64,000 nucleotides of DNA from Bacteroidia bacterium (GTDB taxonomy: Bacteria > Bacteroidota > Bacteroidia > Bacteroidales > F082). The notes under the pieces were generated by a model. It made no database searches. It saw only the letters and a program-made list of their open reading frames with translations, and was not told where the DNA came from. Numbering within the stretch: the stretch's first letter is position 1; each line of letters begins with the position of its first letter. Positions 1 through 8,069 of the stretch are shown one piece after another. The stretch covers positions 62,001-126,000 of the forward strand of contig JAJTAY010000039.1 of the NCBI GenBank assembly GCA_021287165.1, given 5' to 3'. Made by a program: the position numbers and the translations under genes.

Positions 1-46
1 CCTTTACTCCGGTTTGGTCCGGGCAAGCTAAGAATCAGAACAACAA

Positions 47-1105
47 ATGGTTAAAATTGGAAGCATAGAGGTTGGTGAATTCCCCATATTGCTGGCGCCC
101 ATGGAGGATGTGAGCGATCCGCCTTTTCGCCATGTGTGCAAGATGTTTGGCGCTGACATCACCTACACTGAGTTCATCTCTTCGGAAGGCCTCATCCGCG
201 AAGCGGCCAAAAGCATCAAGAAGCTAGAGTTCACCGACTTTGAGAGGCCTATCGGCATTCAGATTTATGGTCACGATATCGACTCCATGGTCGAGGCGGC
301 CCGTTTTGCCGAGTCGGTGAAGCCTGATATCATCGACATTAACTATGGTTGCCCGGTAAAAAAAGTGGCTTCAAAGGGTGCAGGCTCGGGCATTATGAAT
401 AATGTCCCCAAAATGGTTGCCATGACGGCTGCGGTAGTTAAGGCTGTCAAGCTGCCTGTGACCGTCAAGACCCGACTTGGTTATGATGAGCAAAACAAGA
501 ACATTGTTGAGATAGCAGAAAAGCTTCAAGACGTAGGCATACAAGCCATTACCATACATGGTCGGCTGCGCACCACCCGTTCGAGCGTTCCGGCCGACTG
601 GACGCTGATTGGCGAGGTTAAGAAGAATCCCCGAATGCACATTCCGGTTTTTGGTAATGGCGATGTGATCGATGGTCCATCGGCCAGACACTTCAAAGAT
701 ACCTACGGCGTAGATGGATTAATGATCGCCCGCGGATCATACGGCAATCCCTGGGTATTCAGGGAAGTGAAGCAGTATCTGGCCGATGGCACATTGCCAC
801 CCATGCCCGACATTCACGAGCGGGTGCGCATTAGCCGCATTCACCTCGAAAAATCCGTCGACTGGAAAGGCGAAAGGCTGGCTATTCTGGAAATGCGCAA
901 ACATTGGAGCTATTACTTTAAGGGATATCCGCATTTCAAGCCCTTTCGCATCAGACTGATGGAAGTGGAAACATTTTCTGATATGCTTGAATTGTTGGGA
1001 GAAATCGAAGCGCATTTTCATGGCATCGAACCCGCATCAGTACATGATAAGCTACAAGGCGGGGCTAACGAACCGGAAGGTCTTCCCTCAGAATGCCGTT
1101 TGTAA
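47..1105 (+). CDS. dusB: tRNA-dihydrouridine synthase, DusB type
   Basis: Flavoenzyme that reduces specific uridines in the D-loop of tRNA to dihydrouridine, using FMN and NADPH in the cytoplasm. The 352-residue protein has the usual Dus length. Visible family motifs are the N-terminal LAPMEDVSDPPFR segment (FMN site, residues 16-28), the NYGCPVKKV motif with the catalytic Cys102, KTRLGY near 141 and ITIHGR near 169 (phosphate and tRNA binding), and ARGSYGNPW in the C-terminal part of the barrel. Only 46 bases lie upstream in the window, so its promoter is probably outside. Its 3' end overlaps the convergent HAD gene by 41 bp. A second, more divergent Dus is at 45507-46508. The family is certain; the DusB subtype is an inference from the motif spacing. 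Confidence 0.93.
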   Translation: MVKIGSIEVGEFPILLAPMEDVSDPPFRHVCKMFGADITYTEFISSEGLIREAAKSIKKLEFTDFERPIGIQIYGHDIDSMVEAARFAESVKPDIIDINYGCPVKKVASKGAGSGIMNNVPKMVAMTAAVVKAVKLPVTVKTRLGYDEQNKNIVEIAEKLQDVGIQAITIHGRLRTTRSSVPADWTLIGEVKKNPRMHIPVFGNGDVIDGPSARHFKDTYGVDGLMIARGSYGNPWVFREVKQYLADGTLPPMPDIHERVRISRIHLEKSVDWKGERLAILEMRKHWSYYFKGYPHFKPFRIRLMEVETFSDMLELLGEIEAHFHGIEPASVHDKLQGGANEPEGLPSECRL

Positions 1106-1721
1106 ATAAATCGCGCAACCGCTCGGGCTTTTGAAGGTGATAGGTCTTCAACCCAACCTTTTGGGCTGCAGCAATATGCTCGGGCGTGTCGTCAATAAAC
1201 AAGGTAGTTGAGGGATTCAGACGGTGCTGATTGATGACAAACTCAAAAATTTCGGGGTTTGGTTTGCTCAGGTGCAGATCGAACGAAAAATAGGATTTGT
1301 GAAAAAGCTGGTCGAATTCGCGATACCCAAAGCGAAGCTGCAAGTCGCGCACATACAGCTCATAATGTATCTCGTTCGAATTGCTCAACAGATATATGCC
1401 GTAATGCTGTTTTACATCTTCTATTACCCTGATACGCTCTTTCGGAATATCGAGCAATAAGGCGTTCCAGGCATCGTCGATATCCTGATCGCTCAGGTTC
1501 TTTTTAGCAAACTCGCGCACCTTATCGCGAAACACTTCGGGGGTAATGATGCCCCGCTCAAGTTTACCGACAACGCCTTCCTGAAATGCGGGCGATGCGA
1601 AAATGCCAACATCGCTAATTCCCAGATTGATAAGCTCCTTTATGGTAAGCTGGGGGTCGATGTCGAGTATAACGCCGCCAAAGTCGAAAATGATGTCGGT
1701 AATGGTTGTGTCTGTTTTCAT
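1065..1721 (-). CDS. HAD-superfamily hydrolase, subfamily IA
   Basis: Predicted cytoplasmic phosphatase of the haloacid-dehalogenase superfamily; the substrate cannot be read from the sequence. The four HAD motifs are present: IIFDFGGVILD (nucleophile Asp13), LLSNSN (motif II), the Lys in SKPNPEIF (motif III) and LFIDDTPEHI (motif IV). The helical cap between motifs I and II fits subfamily IA. I chose the ATG at 1721, giving 218 residues, because the frame upstream of it reads through a promoter-like sequence and has no family similarity. The 3' end overlaps dusB tail to tail. A promoter with both Bacteroidota elements lies 33-63 bp upstream and shares a palindrome with the divergent tRNA promoter. 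Confidence 0.9.
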   Translation of the reverse strand: MKTDTTITDIIFDFGGVILDIDPQLTIKELINLGISDVGIFASPAFQEGVVGKLERGIITPEVFRDKVREFAKKNLSDQDIDDAWNALLLDIPKERIRVIEDVKQHYGIYLLSNSNEIHYELYVRDLQLRFGYREFDQLFHKSYFSFDLHLSKPNPEIFEFVINQHRLNPSTTLFIDDTPEHIAAAQKVGLKTYHLQKPERLRDLFTNGILREDLPVR

Positions 1722-1753
1722 ATGTTTGCAATAAAACTTGTGAAATAAACAGG

Positions 1754-1784
1754 CAAAGTTGTAACTTTGCACTCCCAAAACAAA
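1754..1784 (-). promoter_or_regulatory. Bacteroidota-type promoter for the HAD gene
   Basis: On the minus strand this reads TTTG, 19 bases, CAACTTTG, which matches the Bacteroidota primary-sigma consensus (TTTG, about 19 bp, TAnnTTTG) except for one base in the -7 box. The predicted transcript starts about 25 bp before the ATG at 1721. The -7 box is one arm of a palindrome (1753-1770) whose other arm is a -7 box facing the tRNA gene. Confidence 0.5.
1762..1769 (+). promoter_or_regulatory. -7 element of the tRNA promoter
   Basis: TAACTTTG is a perfect TAnnTTTG box. CTTG at 1737-1740 is a near match to the -33 element, 21 bp upstream. Transcription would begin near 1775, about 48 bp before the tRNA. 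It overlaps the divergent HAD promoter. Confidence 0.45.
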
Positions 1785-1822
1785 AAACGGACCGTTTTTT
1801 TCGTGTTAAAAAAACGTAAATC

Positions 1823-1896
1823 GGGCCTATAGCTCAGTCGGTCAGAGCATCTGACTCATAATCAGACGGTCCCAGGTTCAAGTCCTGGTGGGCCCA
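1823..1896 (+). tRNA. tRNA with CAU anticodon, probably tRNA-Ile2 (lysidine type)
   Basis: The 74-base gene folds into a full cloverleaf: acceptor GGGCCTA/TGGGCCC (one G-U pair), D stem GCTC/GAGC, anticodon stem TCTGA/TCAGA with loop CTCATAA (anticodon CAT), T stem CCAGG/CCTGG with loop TTCAAGT, and discriminator A73. The CCA end is not encoded (CCT follows). A CAT anticodon means Met or Ile2. The paired G1-C72 and the lack of GGG/CCC in the anticodon stem argue against initiator tRNA. C4-G69 and C5-G68, both present here, are known recognition pairs for the lysidine synthetase TilS in E. coli and favour tRNA-Ile2 over elongator Met. The tRNA call is certain; the amino acid is an inference. 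Confidence 0.9.
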
Positions 1897-1901
1897 CCTC
1901 A

Positions 1902-1942
1902 AAATCAAGGGGTTGCATAATGGCAGCCCCTTGATTTTTTTT
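1902..1942 (+). terminator. Rho-independent terminator after the tRNA gene
   Basis: An 11-bp perfect stem (AAATCAAGGGG / CCCCTTGATTT, 1902-1912 and 1927-1937) is followed by a T-run. It lies 5 bp after the tRNA and would also act on transcripts from the left. Confidence 0.85.
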
Positions 1943-2050
1943 CTTGCAACACTTTTGTAACAAAAGAAGGCAAAAAATTGCTTTTCATTAAGAAAATGGG
2001 CATCGTCTTCAAACCTTTCTCAAAACGATGGTTTTTTAAAGATAAGCACA

Positions 2051-2085
2051 TAAAAAAAGCGCCCGAAGGCGCTTGTTTTTTTATT
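2051..2085 (-). terminator. Terminator of the glmS operon
   Basis: AAGCGCC / GGCGCTT stem with a four-base loop (CGAA on +, TTCG on -), flanked by A-run and T-run on opposite sides. On the minus strand it is a GCGCC-TTCG-GGCGC hairpin followed by seven T, immediately past the glmS stop codon. It could work in both directions. Confidence 0.85.
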
Positions 2086-3922
2086 CCACCGTAACCGATT
2101 TGGCCAGGTTACGAGGCTGGTCAACATTGCAGCCACGCATTACGGCTATGTGATAAGCCAGCTTTTGCAGGGGGATGGTAGCCAGCAGCGGCACCAAAAT
2201 TTCTTCGGTATCTGGTATTTCAATTACATAATCGGCCAGGTTCTTTACCACGGTATCGCCTTCGGTGACCACGGCAATGACTTTTCCCTTGCGGGCTTTC
2301 ACTTCCTGAATATTACTCACAACCTTGTCGTAGATGCCCTGTTTTGGCGCAATAAAAACAACGGGCATATCTTCGTCAATCAGCGCAATGGGGCCGTGCT
2401 TCATTTCGGCGGCCGGATAACCTTCGGCATGGATGTAGGAAATTTCCTTCAATTTTAGGGCGCCTTCGAGCGCTACCGGGAAGTTGTAGCCCCGGCCAAG
2501 GTAGAGGAAGTTGCGAACATCCCTGAATTGTTCGGCGGTTTCAAGCACTACGTTTTTGCAGGTTTTCAGTGTCCGCTCTACCTTGTTCGGTATGAGTGTC
2601 AGCTCAGTAATAATCTGATTGAAGCGCGAGCGGCTGATGGTGCCTTTGAGTTGGGCAAACCTCAGTGCAAATAAGGTAAGCAGGGTGACCTGTGCGGTGA
2701 AGGCTTTGGTTGAAGCCACACCAATCTCAGGTCCGGCATGGGTGTAGCTGCCAGCGTGGGTGGCACGGGCAATCGACGAACCTACCACATTGCAAATGCC
2801 CAGTATGGTGGCACCTTTGCTCTTGGCAAGTTCTATTGCGGCCAAAGTATCGGCGGTTTCGCCCGACTGGCTGATGGCCAACACCACATCTTTCTCGCTG
2901 ATGATGGGGTTGCGATAGCGAAATTCGGAGGCGTACTCCACTTCCACCGGAATCCGGGCAAGATCTTCAATAAGGTATTCGCCAACCAGGCCTGCATGCC
3001 ATGATGTGCCGCAGGCTACAATGATTATCCTATCGGCGTTGAGAATCTTTTGTTCGTAATCTATGATACCACCCAAGGTCACCGTTCCCGATTCAGGATG
3101 AATGCGTCCGCGCATGCTGTCGCGTATGGAAATGGGCTGCTCGTAAATTTCTTTCAGCATAAAATGCTCGTAGCCGCCTTTCTCCAATGCAACGAGGCTC
3201 ATTTCGAGCTGGTGTATATAAGGAGTTTTCTCCTTGTTTCTTATTGTTTTGATCTTGAGCTCGTTATTCCGATGGACCAGGGCTACTTCCTCATCGTCGA
3301 GATAGACCACGTTTTTCGTGTATTCAATGATTGGCGTGGCATCTGAGGCAACAAAAAATTCGCCGTTGCCAATGCCAATCACCAGCGGGCTGCCTTTTCG
3401 CGCAGCAACCAGCATATCAGGGTTGCCCGATTCCATAACCACGATGGCATAAGCGCCAACCACCTGATTCAGCGCAATACGGACGGCTTCGAACAGATTA
3501 ACGTCCTCGTTGATTTTGATGTCTTCGATCAGATTGGTCAGCACTTCAGTGTCGGTGGTGGAGCGAAAAGAATAGCCTCTGTTTTCGAGCTCGCGTCTGA
3601 GCAGTGCATAATTCTCTATGATTCCATTGTGAATCAAAGCGATGCTGTAAGACTGCGATGCATGAGGGTGCGCATTGGTATCGTTTGGCTCGCCATGGGT
3701 GGCCCAACGGGTGTGTGCGATACCTATACTCCCGTGAATATGTTTATCCTTGGCATGACGTTCGAGATCCGAGACCTTGCCCTTGGTTTTATAGATGTTG
3801 AGGCCGTTGTTGTATAGCGCAAGACCGGCACTGTCGTATCCACGATATTCCAGACGTTTGAGTCCGTTTATCAGGATGGGATATGCCTGACGCGGGCCAA
3901 TGTAAGCTACAATGCCGCACAT
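2081..3922 (-). CDS. glmS: glutamine-fructose-6-phosphate aminotransferase (isomerizing)
   Basis: Makes glucosamine-6-phosphate from fructose-6-phosphate and glutamine, the first step toward UDP-GlcNAc for peptidoglycan and LPS. The 613 residues carry an N-terminal class II glutamine amidotransferase domain beginning MCGIVAYIG, with the catalytic Cys2 and the HTRWATHG motif near residues 71-78. Two SIS sugar-isomerase domains follow (CGTSWHAG and SQSGETADT in the first). The C-terminus ends PRNLAKSVTVE, as is typical for GlmS. It is the last gene of a leftward operon with the DUF4270 lipoprotein (34 bp upstream) and the glycogen-synthase-like gene. No glmS ribozyme is visible upstream, and none is expected outside Gram-positive bacteria. 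Confidence 0.97.
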   Translation of the reverse strand: MCGIVAYIGPRQAYPILINGLKRLEYRGYDSAGLALYNNGLNIYKTKGKVSDLERHAKDKHIHGSIGIAHTRWATHGEPNDTNAHPHASQSYSIALIHNGIIENYALLRRELENRGYSFRSTTDTEVLTNLIEDIKINEDVNLFEAVRIALNQVVGAYAIVVMESGNPDMLVAARKGSPLVIGIGNGEFFVASDATPIIEYTKNVVYLDDEEVALVHRNNELKIKTIRNKEKTPYIHQLEMSLVALEKGGYEHFMLKEIYEQPISIRDSMRGRIHPESGTVTLGGIIDYEQKILNADRIIIVACGTSWHAGLVGEYLIEDLARIPVEVEYASEFRYRNPIISEKDVVLAISQSGETADTLAAIELAKSKGATILGICNVVGSSIARATHAGSYTHAGPEIGVASTKAFTAQVTLLTLFALRFAQLKGTISRSRFNQIITELTLIPNKVERTLKTCKNVVLETAEQFRDVRNFLYLGRGYNFPVALEGALKLKEISYIHAEGYPAAEMKHGPIALIDEDMPVVFIAPKQGIYDKVVSNIQEVKARKGKVIAVVTEGDTVVKNLADYVIEIPDTEEILVPLLATIPLQKLAYHIAVMRGCNVDQPRNLAKSVTVE

Positions 3923-3956
3923 AATTCTTTCAATATTTGGTTGGTCAAGATATATC

Positions 3957-5312
3957 TTATTCGTTTACAACACTATAGTGCAGTAAAAGTTTCAGTGGTT
4001 GCAGGGTGTCATTTCCAGGGTTTGTGCCGTTGATTACCCATCGGTGAGGCCTGGAAGAGGCACCGATGGAGAACAGATACAAACCGTGGTCTTCGCGGCC
4101 GGCCCCCCTGAGTATCATGTCCTGCACATAGCGCGTGAGCCTGAACTGTACCCTGTTGGCCTTATTGACGTAAGAACCGCCAAAATAGTTGTTTCCCTCG
4201 AGCTGATCCTTTAAAATAGAATAGGTGCCATCGCCATTGGCCTTTACTAGTGCGAAGTTTGACGGGGCATAAAACAGTGTGGTATCCAGTGTTTTGCCAT
4301 AAATCATCAGGCGGGCTTCGTTGATGATGATTTTTTTGTCGGGGCTGGTTTTTAACTTGGCCAGGGTGGGGAAGCGAAGCCTGGTTTTAACGCCACCCAT
4401 TCCCTGAAGGTAAAGCGTTTGGCTACCGAGTGTAGTGTCGCCTTCGATTACCTGCTGCCTGAACTCGGGCGAGGCATTGGCGTAGTTGTTGTGATTGAAA
4501 TGGTTGTATCGTGCTTCGTCGCTGGTAATCAGAAACTCGTAGCGTAATGAGTCCTGCTCGTCGTTGTGGTAATAAATGGTAAGGCGCGACAGATTGCTTG
4601 GCAGGTCGAAGCCTAGGATGGCACCGCCCGAAGTGCGTGGCTCGGCAGTTACATAGAGTCCTCTGAAAAAATTCTGAAAACGGCTTACCGTAGAAAGGTT
4701 ATTTTCGCCTGCATTCAGCAGCTTATTGCCCAGAGCTGGCGAAACATCGCTAAGCCTGATTCGGACAATTGGTGCGAGGGTATCGCCCTGCCATACTACG
4801 CGCGACTTGGGTCGTGGAGTAAAGTTAAAGTTGGCAAAATCAAAGGTGTTGAATTCCATCAGCTGGTTAGAATAATAGGCCGAGTCGTAGTAAAGCCTTT
4901 CCATTACCTCATATACCCTGAGGGTTTGGGTTGTGGTGGTATCGCCGTAATAACCTGCATAGGCCAGTTGGAGCACCAGAGAGTCGAGCTGCGGGTTGTT
5001 GCCAAAATTGTGACTGGCAGTCGAAAGGCTGATTTGTGTGAAAAAACTTGCTGTGGAAGTGCCGAACACAGGATCGTAAATGCTGCCCAGCAGCGCGGTC
5101 TCTGGCTTGTCGGTACGCAGCGAATCTTCCCTGATGCTGTAGCCAACCACGGCAATGGTATCGGTAAACATGGGGCTAATCAGCCCATCGTCGGGAAGCA
5201 GGTCGGCGCCGATTTCACCTGGTCTTTTAGTACATGAAAACAACGTTAGCAGGCACAGGAAGAACGGACCGGCTATAAAGGCAGGTTTACTGAAAAAGAA
5301 TTTGTTTGGCAT
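3957..5312 (-). CDS. DUF4270 family outer-membrane lipoprotein
   Basis: A 451-residue secreted lipoprotein of unknown role. The N-terminus has a hydrophobic signal segment ending LTLFSC, so Cys27 is the likely lipidated residue. The body is rich in beta-forming stretches and matches the DUF4270 family as I recognise it: GADLLPDD just after the signal, then DPVFGTSTASFFTQI, and the final LKLLLHYS. DUF4270 genes are known only from Bacteroidota and often stand between a glycogen-synthase-like gene and glmS, as here. The gene starts 13 bp after the stop of the synthase-like gene and ends 34 bp before glmS, so the three are almost certainly co-transcribed. A role linked to envelope sugar supply would be a guess. 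Confidence 0.85.
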   Translation of the reverse strand: MPNKFFFSKPAFIAGPFFLCLLTLFSCTKRPGEIGADLLPDDGLISPMFTDTIAVVGYSIREDSLRTDKPETALLGSIYDPVFGTSTASFFTQISLSTASHNFGNNPQLDSLVLQLAYAGYYGDTTTTQTLRVYEVMERLYYDSAYYSNQLMEFNTFDFANFNFTPRPKSRVVWQGDTLAPIVRIRLSDVSPALGNKLLNAGENNLSTVSRFQNFFRGLYVTAEPRTSGGAILGFDLPSNLSRLTIYYHNDEQDSLRYEFLITSDEARYNHFNHNNYANASPEFRQQVIEGDTTLGSQTLYLQGMGGVKTRLRFPTLAKLKTSPDKKIIINEARLMIYGKTLDTTLFYAPSNFALVKANGDGTYSILKDQLEGNNYFGGSYVNKANRVQFRLTRYVQDMILRGAGREDHGLYLFSIGASSRPHRWVINGTNPGNDTLQPLKLLLHYSVVNE

Positions 5313-5325
5313 GTAGTGATTCGTT

Positions 5326-6138
5326 TTACTTCTTCAAACCAAGCAAGCTGTCGTAAAACTGGTTGTAGGCATCGATATAACCCTCTTCGGTGTGATAAAG
5401 TATGGGCTTTTTCTTTTCGATGGCAAAATCAATCAATTCGGGCAGCACATGCTCACCGGCAACGACAACTGCATCGGAGAAGTCGATAGCGGCTTTGGTC
5501 AGGTTAACGTAATTGGGCTCCTTAAAGTATTTGAGGTCTTTAGGGCCGATACCCGGAAGCTTAAGTTTTTTATCAAAATTTTGACGGAAACTTTCGTTAA
5601 AGTGATCGTCGTATAACGAGAAGACCACCTTAACATCGCTGAACAACGGATTGTCCTTGTAGGCTTTTTTAATGTAAATGGGCACCAGGGCCGACATCCA
5701 GCCGTGGCAATGTACTAAGTTGGGCTGCCAACCGAGTTTTTTCACCGTTTCGAGCACTCCGCGCGAAAAAAAGATGGTTCGGTCGTCGTTATCTTCGAAG
5801 AATTGACCGTTTTTATCGCTGATAGTGTATTTGCGGTGGAAAAAGTCTTCGTTGTCGATGAAGTAAACCTGCATTCTTGCCTGCTGAATGGAAGCCACCT
5901 TGATGATGAGCGGATGGTCGGTGTCGTTAATGATAAGATTCATGCCCGACAGGCGGATAACCTCATGCAACTGGTTGCGGCGTTCGTTTATGTTGCCAAA
6001 ACGGGGCATGAAGGTTCTGATTTCCTTGCCCCGCTCCTGAATTCCCTGTGGAAGGCGCCGTCCGATAGTGCTGATCTGGCATTCCTTCACAAATGGAGTA
6101 ATATATTGCGCGACAAAAAGAACTCTTGGTTTTTCCAT
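5326..6138 (-). CDS. stand-alone N-terminal domain of a GT5 glycogen/starch synthase
   Basis: At 270 residues this is about half of a bacterial glycogen synthase, which normally has two Rossmann domains and roughly 450-480 residues. The match is to the N-terminal GT5 domain: RVLFVAQYITPFVKE at the start, a RTFMPRFG segment, and NLVHCHGWMSALVPIYIKK near the middle. The ADP-glucose-binding K-x-G-G-L motif expected at about residues 17-21 is replaced by KECQISTIG. The C-terminal domain with the glucosyl-donor site is absent, and the protein ends naturally with its own stop and no nearby remnant. It is therefore probably not an active synthase on its own. It heads the operon with DUF4270 and glmS. 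Confidence 0.8.
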   Translation of the reverse strand: MEKPRVLFVAQYITPFVKECQISTIGRRLPQGIQERGKEIRTFMPRFGNINERRNQLHEVIRLSGMNLIINDTDHPLIIKVASIQQARMQVYFIDNEDFFHRKYTISDKNGQFFEDNDDRTIFFSRGVLETVKKLGWQPNLVHCHGWMSALVPIYIKKAYKDNPLFSDVKVVFSLYDDHFNESFRQNFDKKLKLPGIGPKDLKYFKEPNYVNLTKAAIDFSDAVVVAGEHVLPELIDFAIEKKKPILYHTEEGYIDAYNQFYDSLLGLKK

Positions 6139-6172
6139 TCGTTTCGTTTAAGTATGCCCTGAATACAAACTA

Positions 6173-6204
6173 CAAAGGTAATATAAAAACATGCCTGCAC
6201 CAAA
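6173..6204 (-). promoter_or_regulatory. Promoter of the glycogen-synthase-like/DUF4270/glmS operon
   Basis: Minus strand reads TTTG, 20 bases, TACCTTTG: both elements match the Bacteroidota consensus exactly. The -7 box ends 35 bp before the ATG at 6138. Confidence 0.65.
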
Positions 6205-6283
6205 TGCAATAATTCTTGACCTCAGTGCGGAAATTACCTTTAAACGATGGAAATAAAGGCAGACCGTTTTTTTTACACCTTTT

Positions 6284-7201
6284 TTAGCCTCTTACGAAGA
6301 GTGCCTTGATGATGTCCCAGGCCATTCTTGGGTTTTCTTTCAGCCTACGGGTGGAGTAGGCAAACCATTGTTCGCCGAATGGAACGTAAATGCGCATCCG
6401 GTGGCCTGCTTCGAGAATGCTGTTGCGCAGTTGCGGCGTTACACCGTAAAGCATCTGAAATTCATATCGTTCGCGGGGCACCTGATATTTTTCGATAAGC
6501 TTGAAAGCGCCATCTACCAGCGGTTTGTCGTGGGTTGCAATGCCCGGATAAATACCGTGCTTAAACATGAACTCCAGGTCTTCGAGGAAATGGGCGTTGA
6601 TCTCATGATAGTTTTTATAGGCAATGCTCTCAGGTTCAACATAAATGCCCTTGCACAGACGATAGTTGAGCGGCACTTCGGGAGTGTGCATATCGAGCAT
6701 GTTTTCCAGATCGGAAAGTGTACGCTTGAGATAGGCCTGCACTACAAGACCCACATTTTTCGGAAACTCGGCTTTCAGCTTGCGGAACAATTCAATTTCA
6801 AGATCCACACACTGCGAGTCCTCCATGTCGATGCGGATAAAGTTGTCGTAGGATGCGGCCTTGGCAACGATCTCGCGGATGTTGGCATAGCAAACATCTT
6901 TATCGATAAGCAAACCGAACATGGTAGGCTTTAGCGAGTAGTTGCCATTGATGTTTTCGGCCTGAATAGTATCGATGATCTGAAGGTATTCCTTTTTATT
7001 TTCCTCAGCCTGACTGAGTTCGGTGATAAACTCGCCGAGAAGGTCCACCGTAACCATCATGCCTTTGGCATTAAGCTCCTTACAAACCCTGATGGCATCT
7101 TCAATTCGGCGACCGGCTATATAACGCTTTGAAAACAACCACACCAGATCGCGTGGCATATAGGGCAGCATCGAGGCGATAATTTTATTTAACCACATCA
7201 T
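6284..7201 (-). CDS. proline dehydrogenase (monofunctional)
   Basis: FAD enzyme that oxidises proline to pyrroline-5-carboxylate and passes electrons to the respiratory chain, at the inner face of the membrane. The 305 residues form one PRODH barrel. Visible motifs are FIRIDMEDS near the middle, YRLCKGIYVEPE, GIATHDKPLVD, YEFQMLYGV, and the C-terminal VPFGEQWFAYSTRRLKEN, whose paired Arg residues bind the substrate carboxylate in the family. There is no fused P5C dehydrogenase and none nearby, so the second step must be encoded elsewhere. Two consecutive Met codons begin the frame; either could be the start. A single gene between two divergently oriented promoters. Confidence 0.9.
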   Translation of the reverse strand: MMWLNKIIASMLPYMPRDLVWLFSKRYIAGRRIEDAIRVCKELNAKGMMVTVDLLGEFITELSQAEENKKEYLQIIDTIQAENINGNYSLKPTMFGLLIDKDVCYANIREIVAKAASYDNFIRIDMEDSQCVDLEIELFRKLKAEFPKNVGLVVQAYLKRTLSDLENMLDMHTPEVPLNYRLCKGIYVEPESIAYKNYHEINAHFLEDLEFMFKHGIYPGIATHDKPLVDGAFKLIEKYQVPRERYEFQMLYGVTPQLRNSILEAGHRMRIYVPFGEQWFAYSTRRLKENPRMAWDIIKALFVRG

Positions 7202-7447
7202 AACGGTATCTTATTTCTTGTTTCAGCTTGCGAAATTAGCAATTGCATCCCTACTGTTACAACTTTAACAAAAGAAAATTTCCATCGTTTGCAGACCTCT
7301 GCTTTGCTTTGCCAAACAATATTTTTTAACATGACCAACGCATTTCCGGTGGGTTTGAATCAAGGAGGACGCAATGTTTTAGTCACGTAAGAAAAGAAGT
7401 TTGCAAAAAAACAAATAAGCGACACGCTCTCAGTCAGTTCGATGCAT
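7202..7447. other. Intergenic stretch between proline dehydrogenase and yceD
   Basis: Together with the adjoining promoter and leader this is a gap of 305 bases without a gene. It is AT-rich, and no RNA gene, long inverted repeat or convincing coding frame is seen. The leftward promoter for proline dehydrogenase should be here; the best -7 candidate on the minus strand is TAATTTCG near 7233-7240, one base off consensus. Confidence 0.5.
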
Positions 7448-7478
7448 TTTGAGATAATGGCAGAAATAACTATCTTTG
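7448..7478 (+). promoter_or_regulatory. Promoter of the yceD-rpmF-plsX-fabH operon
   Basis: TTTG (7448-7451), 19 bases, TATCTTTG (7471-7478), then C: a perfect Bacteroidota promoter. Transcription would start about 20 bp before the GTG start codon of yceD. Confidence 0.7.
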
Positions 7479-7506
7479 CCGCCCAAATTTCCAGAGCAAA
7501 ACTCAG

Positions 7507-8034
7507 GTGAAATACGAGAGAGAATTCATATTGCCGCTTACAGGAACCGCCCTGGGACCGAAACAATACGGTTTCGAGCTTGGGGACGAGTTCCTTGCTT
7601 TCAGTCAGTTTCCGGAGGCTAATACCGGCAAGGTGCATCTCGATCTGATTGTTGACAAGCATCCTGCATTCCTTACTTTGCAGTTTGTTTTCGACGGCTG
7701 GCTAAGGCTCAATTGCGACCGTTGTGCCGAAGACTACGATCAGCAGGTGAATGGCAGTTTTCGGTATATCCTCAAATATGGCGATCATATTGAGGAGGAG
7801 TCGGAAGAGGTGATGCTGATACCCGCCGACCTTCACGAATTCGATGTCTTTCAGCTGGTTTACGAATACCTGATGCTGCTCATTCCTCTTCGGAAGGTGC
7901 ATTTGCCTGATGAACAGGGCAATGCCACCTGCAACCCGGAGACCATAGCCCTCCTCGAAAGGTTTAAACCTGCCGAAGAGCCCGATCCCCGTTGGGGAGC
8001 GCTGCAGTCGCTGATTGATCCTTCAAACGACTAA
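7507..8034 (+). CDS. yceD: YceD/DUF177 family protein
   Basis: A 175-residue cytoplasmic protein of the DUF177 (YceD) family. Plant and E. coli members are linked to 23S rRNA accumulation. The family hallmark is the CDRC pair in LRLNCDRCAEDYDQQV at about residues 66-81. An acidic segment follows (EEESEEVMLI), then the conserved QLVYEYLMLLIPLRKVH region. The start is GTG at 7507; no in-frame ATG fits, and the promoter lies just upstream. The order yceD-rpmF-plsX-fabH is widely conserved in bacteria, and the 35-bp gap to rpmF indicates one transcript. The family call is firm; the molecular function is not settled. Confidence 0.85.
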   Translation: MKYEREFILPLTGTALGPKQYGFELGDEFLAFSQFPEANTGKVHLDLIVDKHPAFLTLQFVFDGWLRLNCDRCAEDYDQQVNGSFRYILKYGDHIEEESEEVMLIPADLHEFDVFQLVYEYLMLLIPLRKVHLPDEQGNATCNPETIALLERFKPAEEPDPRWGALQSLIDPSND

Positions 8035-8069
8035 CTTTTCAAAGAATATAAACATCTAAACTTAAAGCC

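Noticed and set aside
3923..3956. Possible glmS ribozyme or leader RNA
   Set aside because: Only 34 bp lie between the DUF4270 stop and glmS; the ribozyme needs far more sequence and is a Gram-positive element.
6368..6934. Open frame opposite proline dehydrogenase
   Set aside because: Antisense to a protein with full PRODH motifs, and no promoter or similarity.
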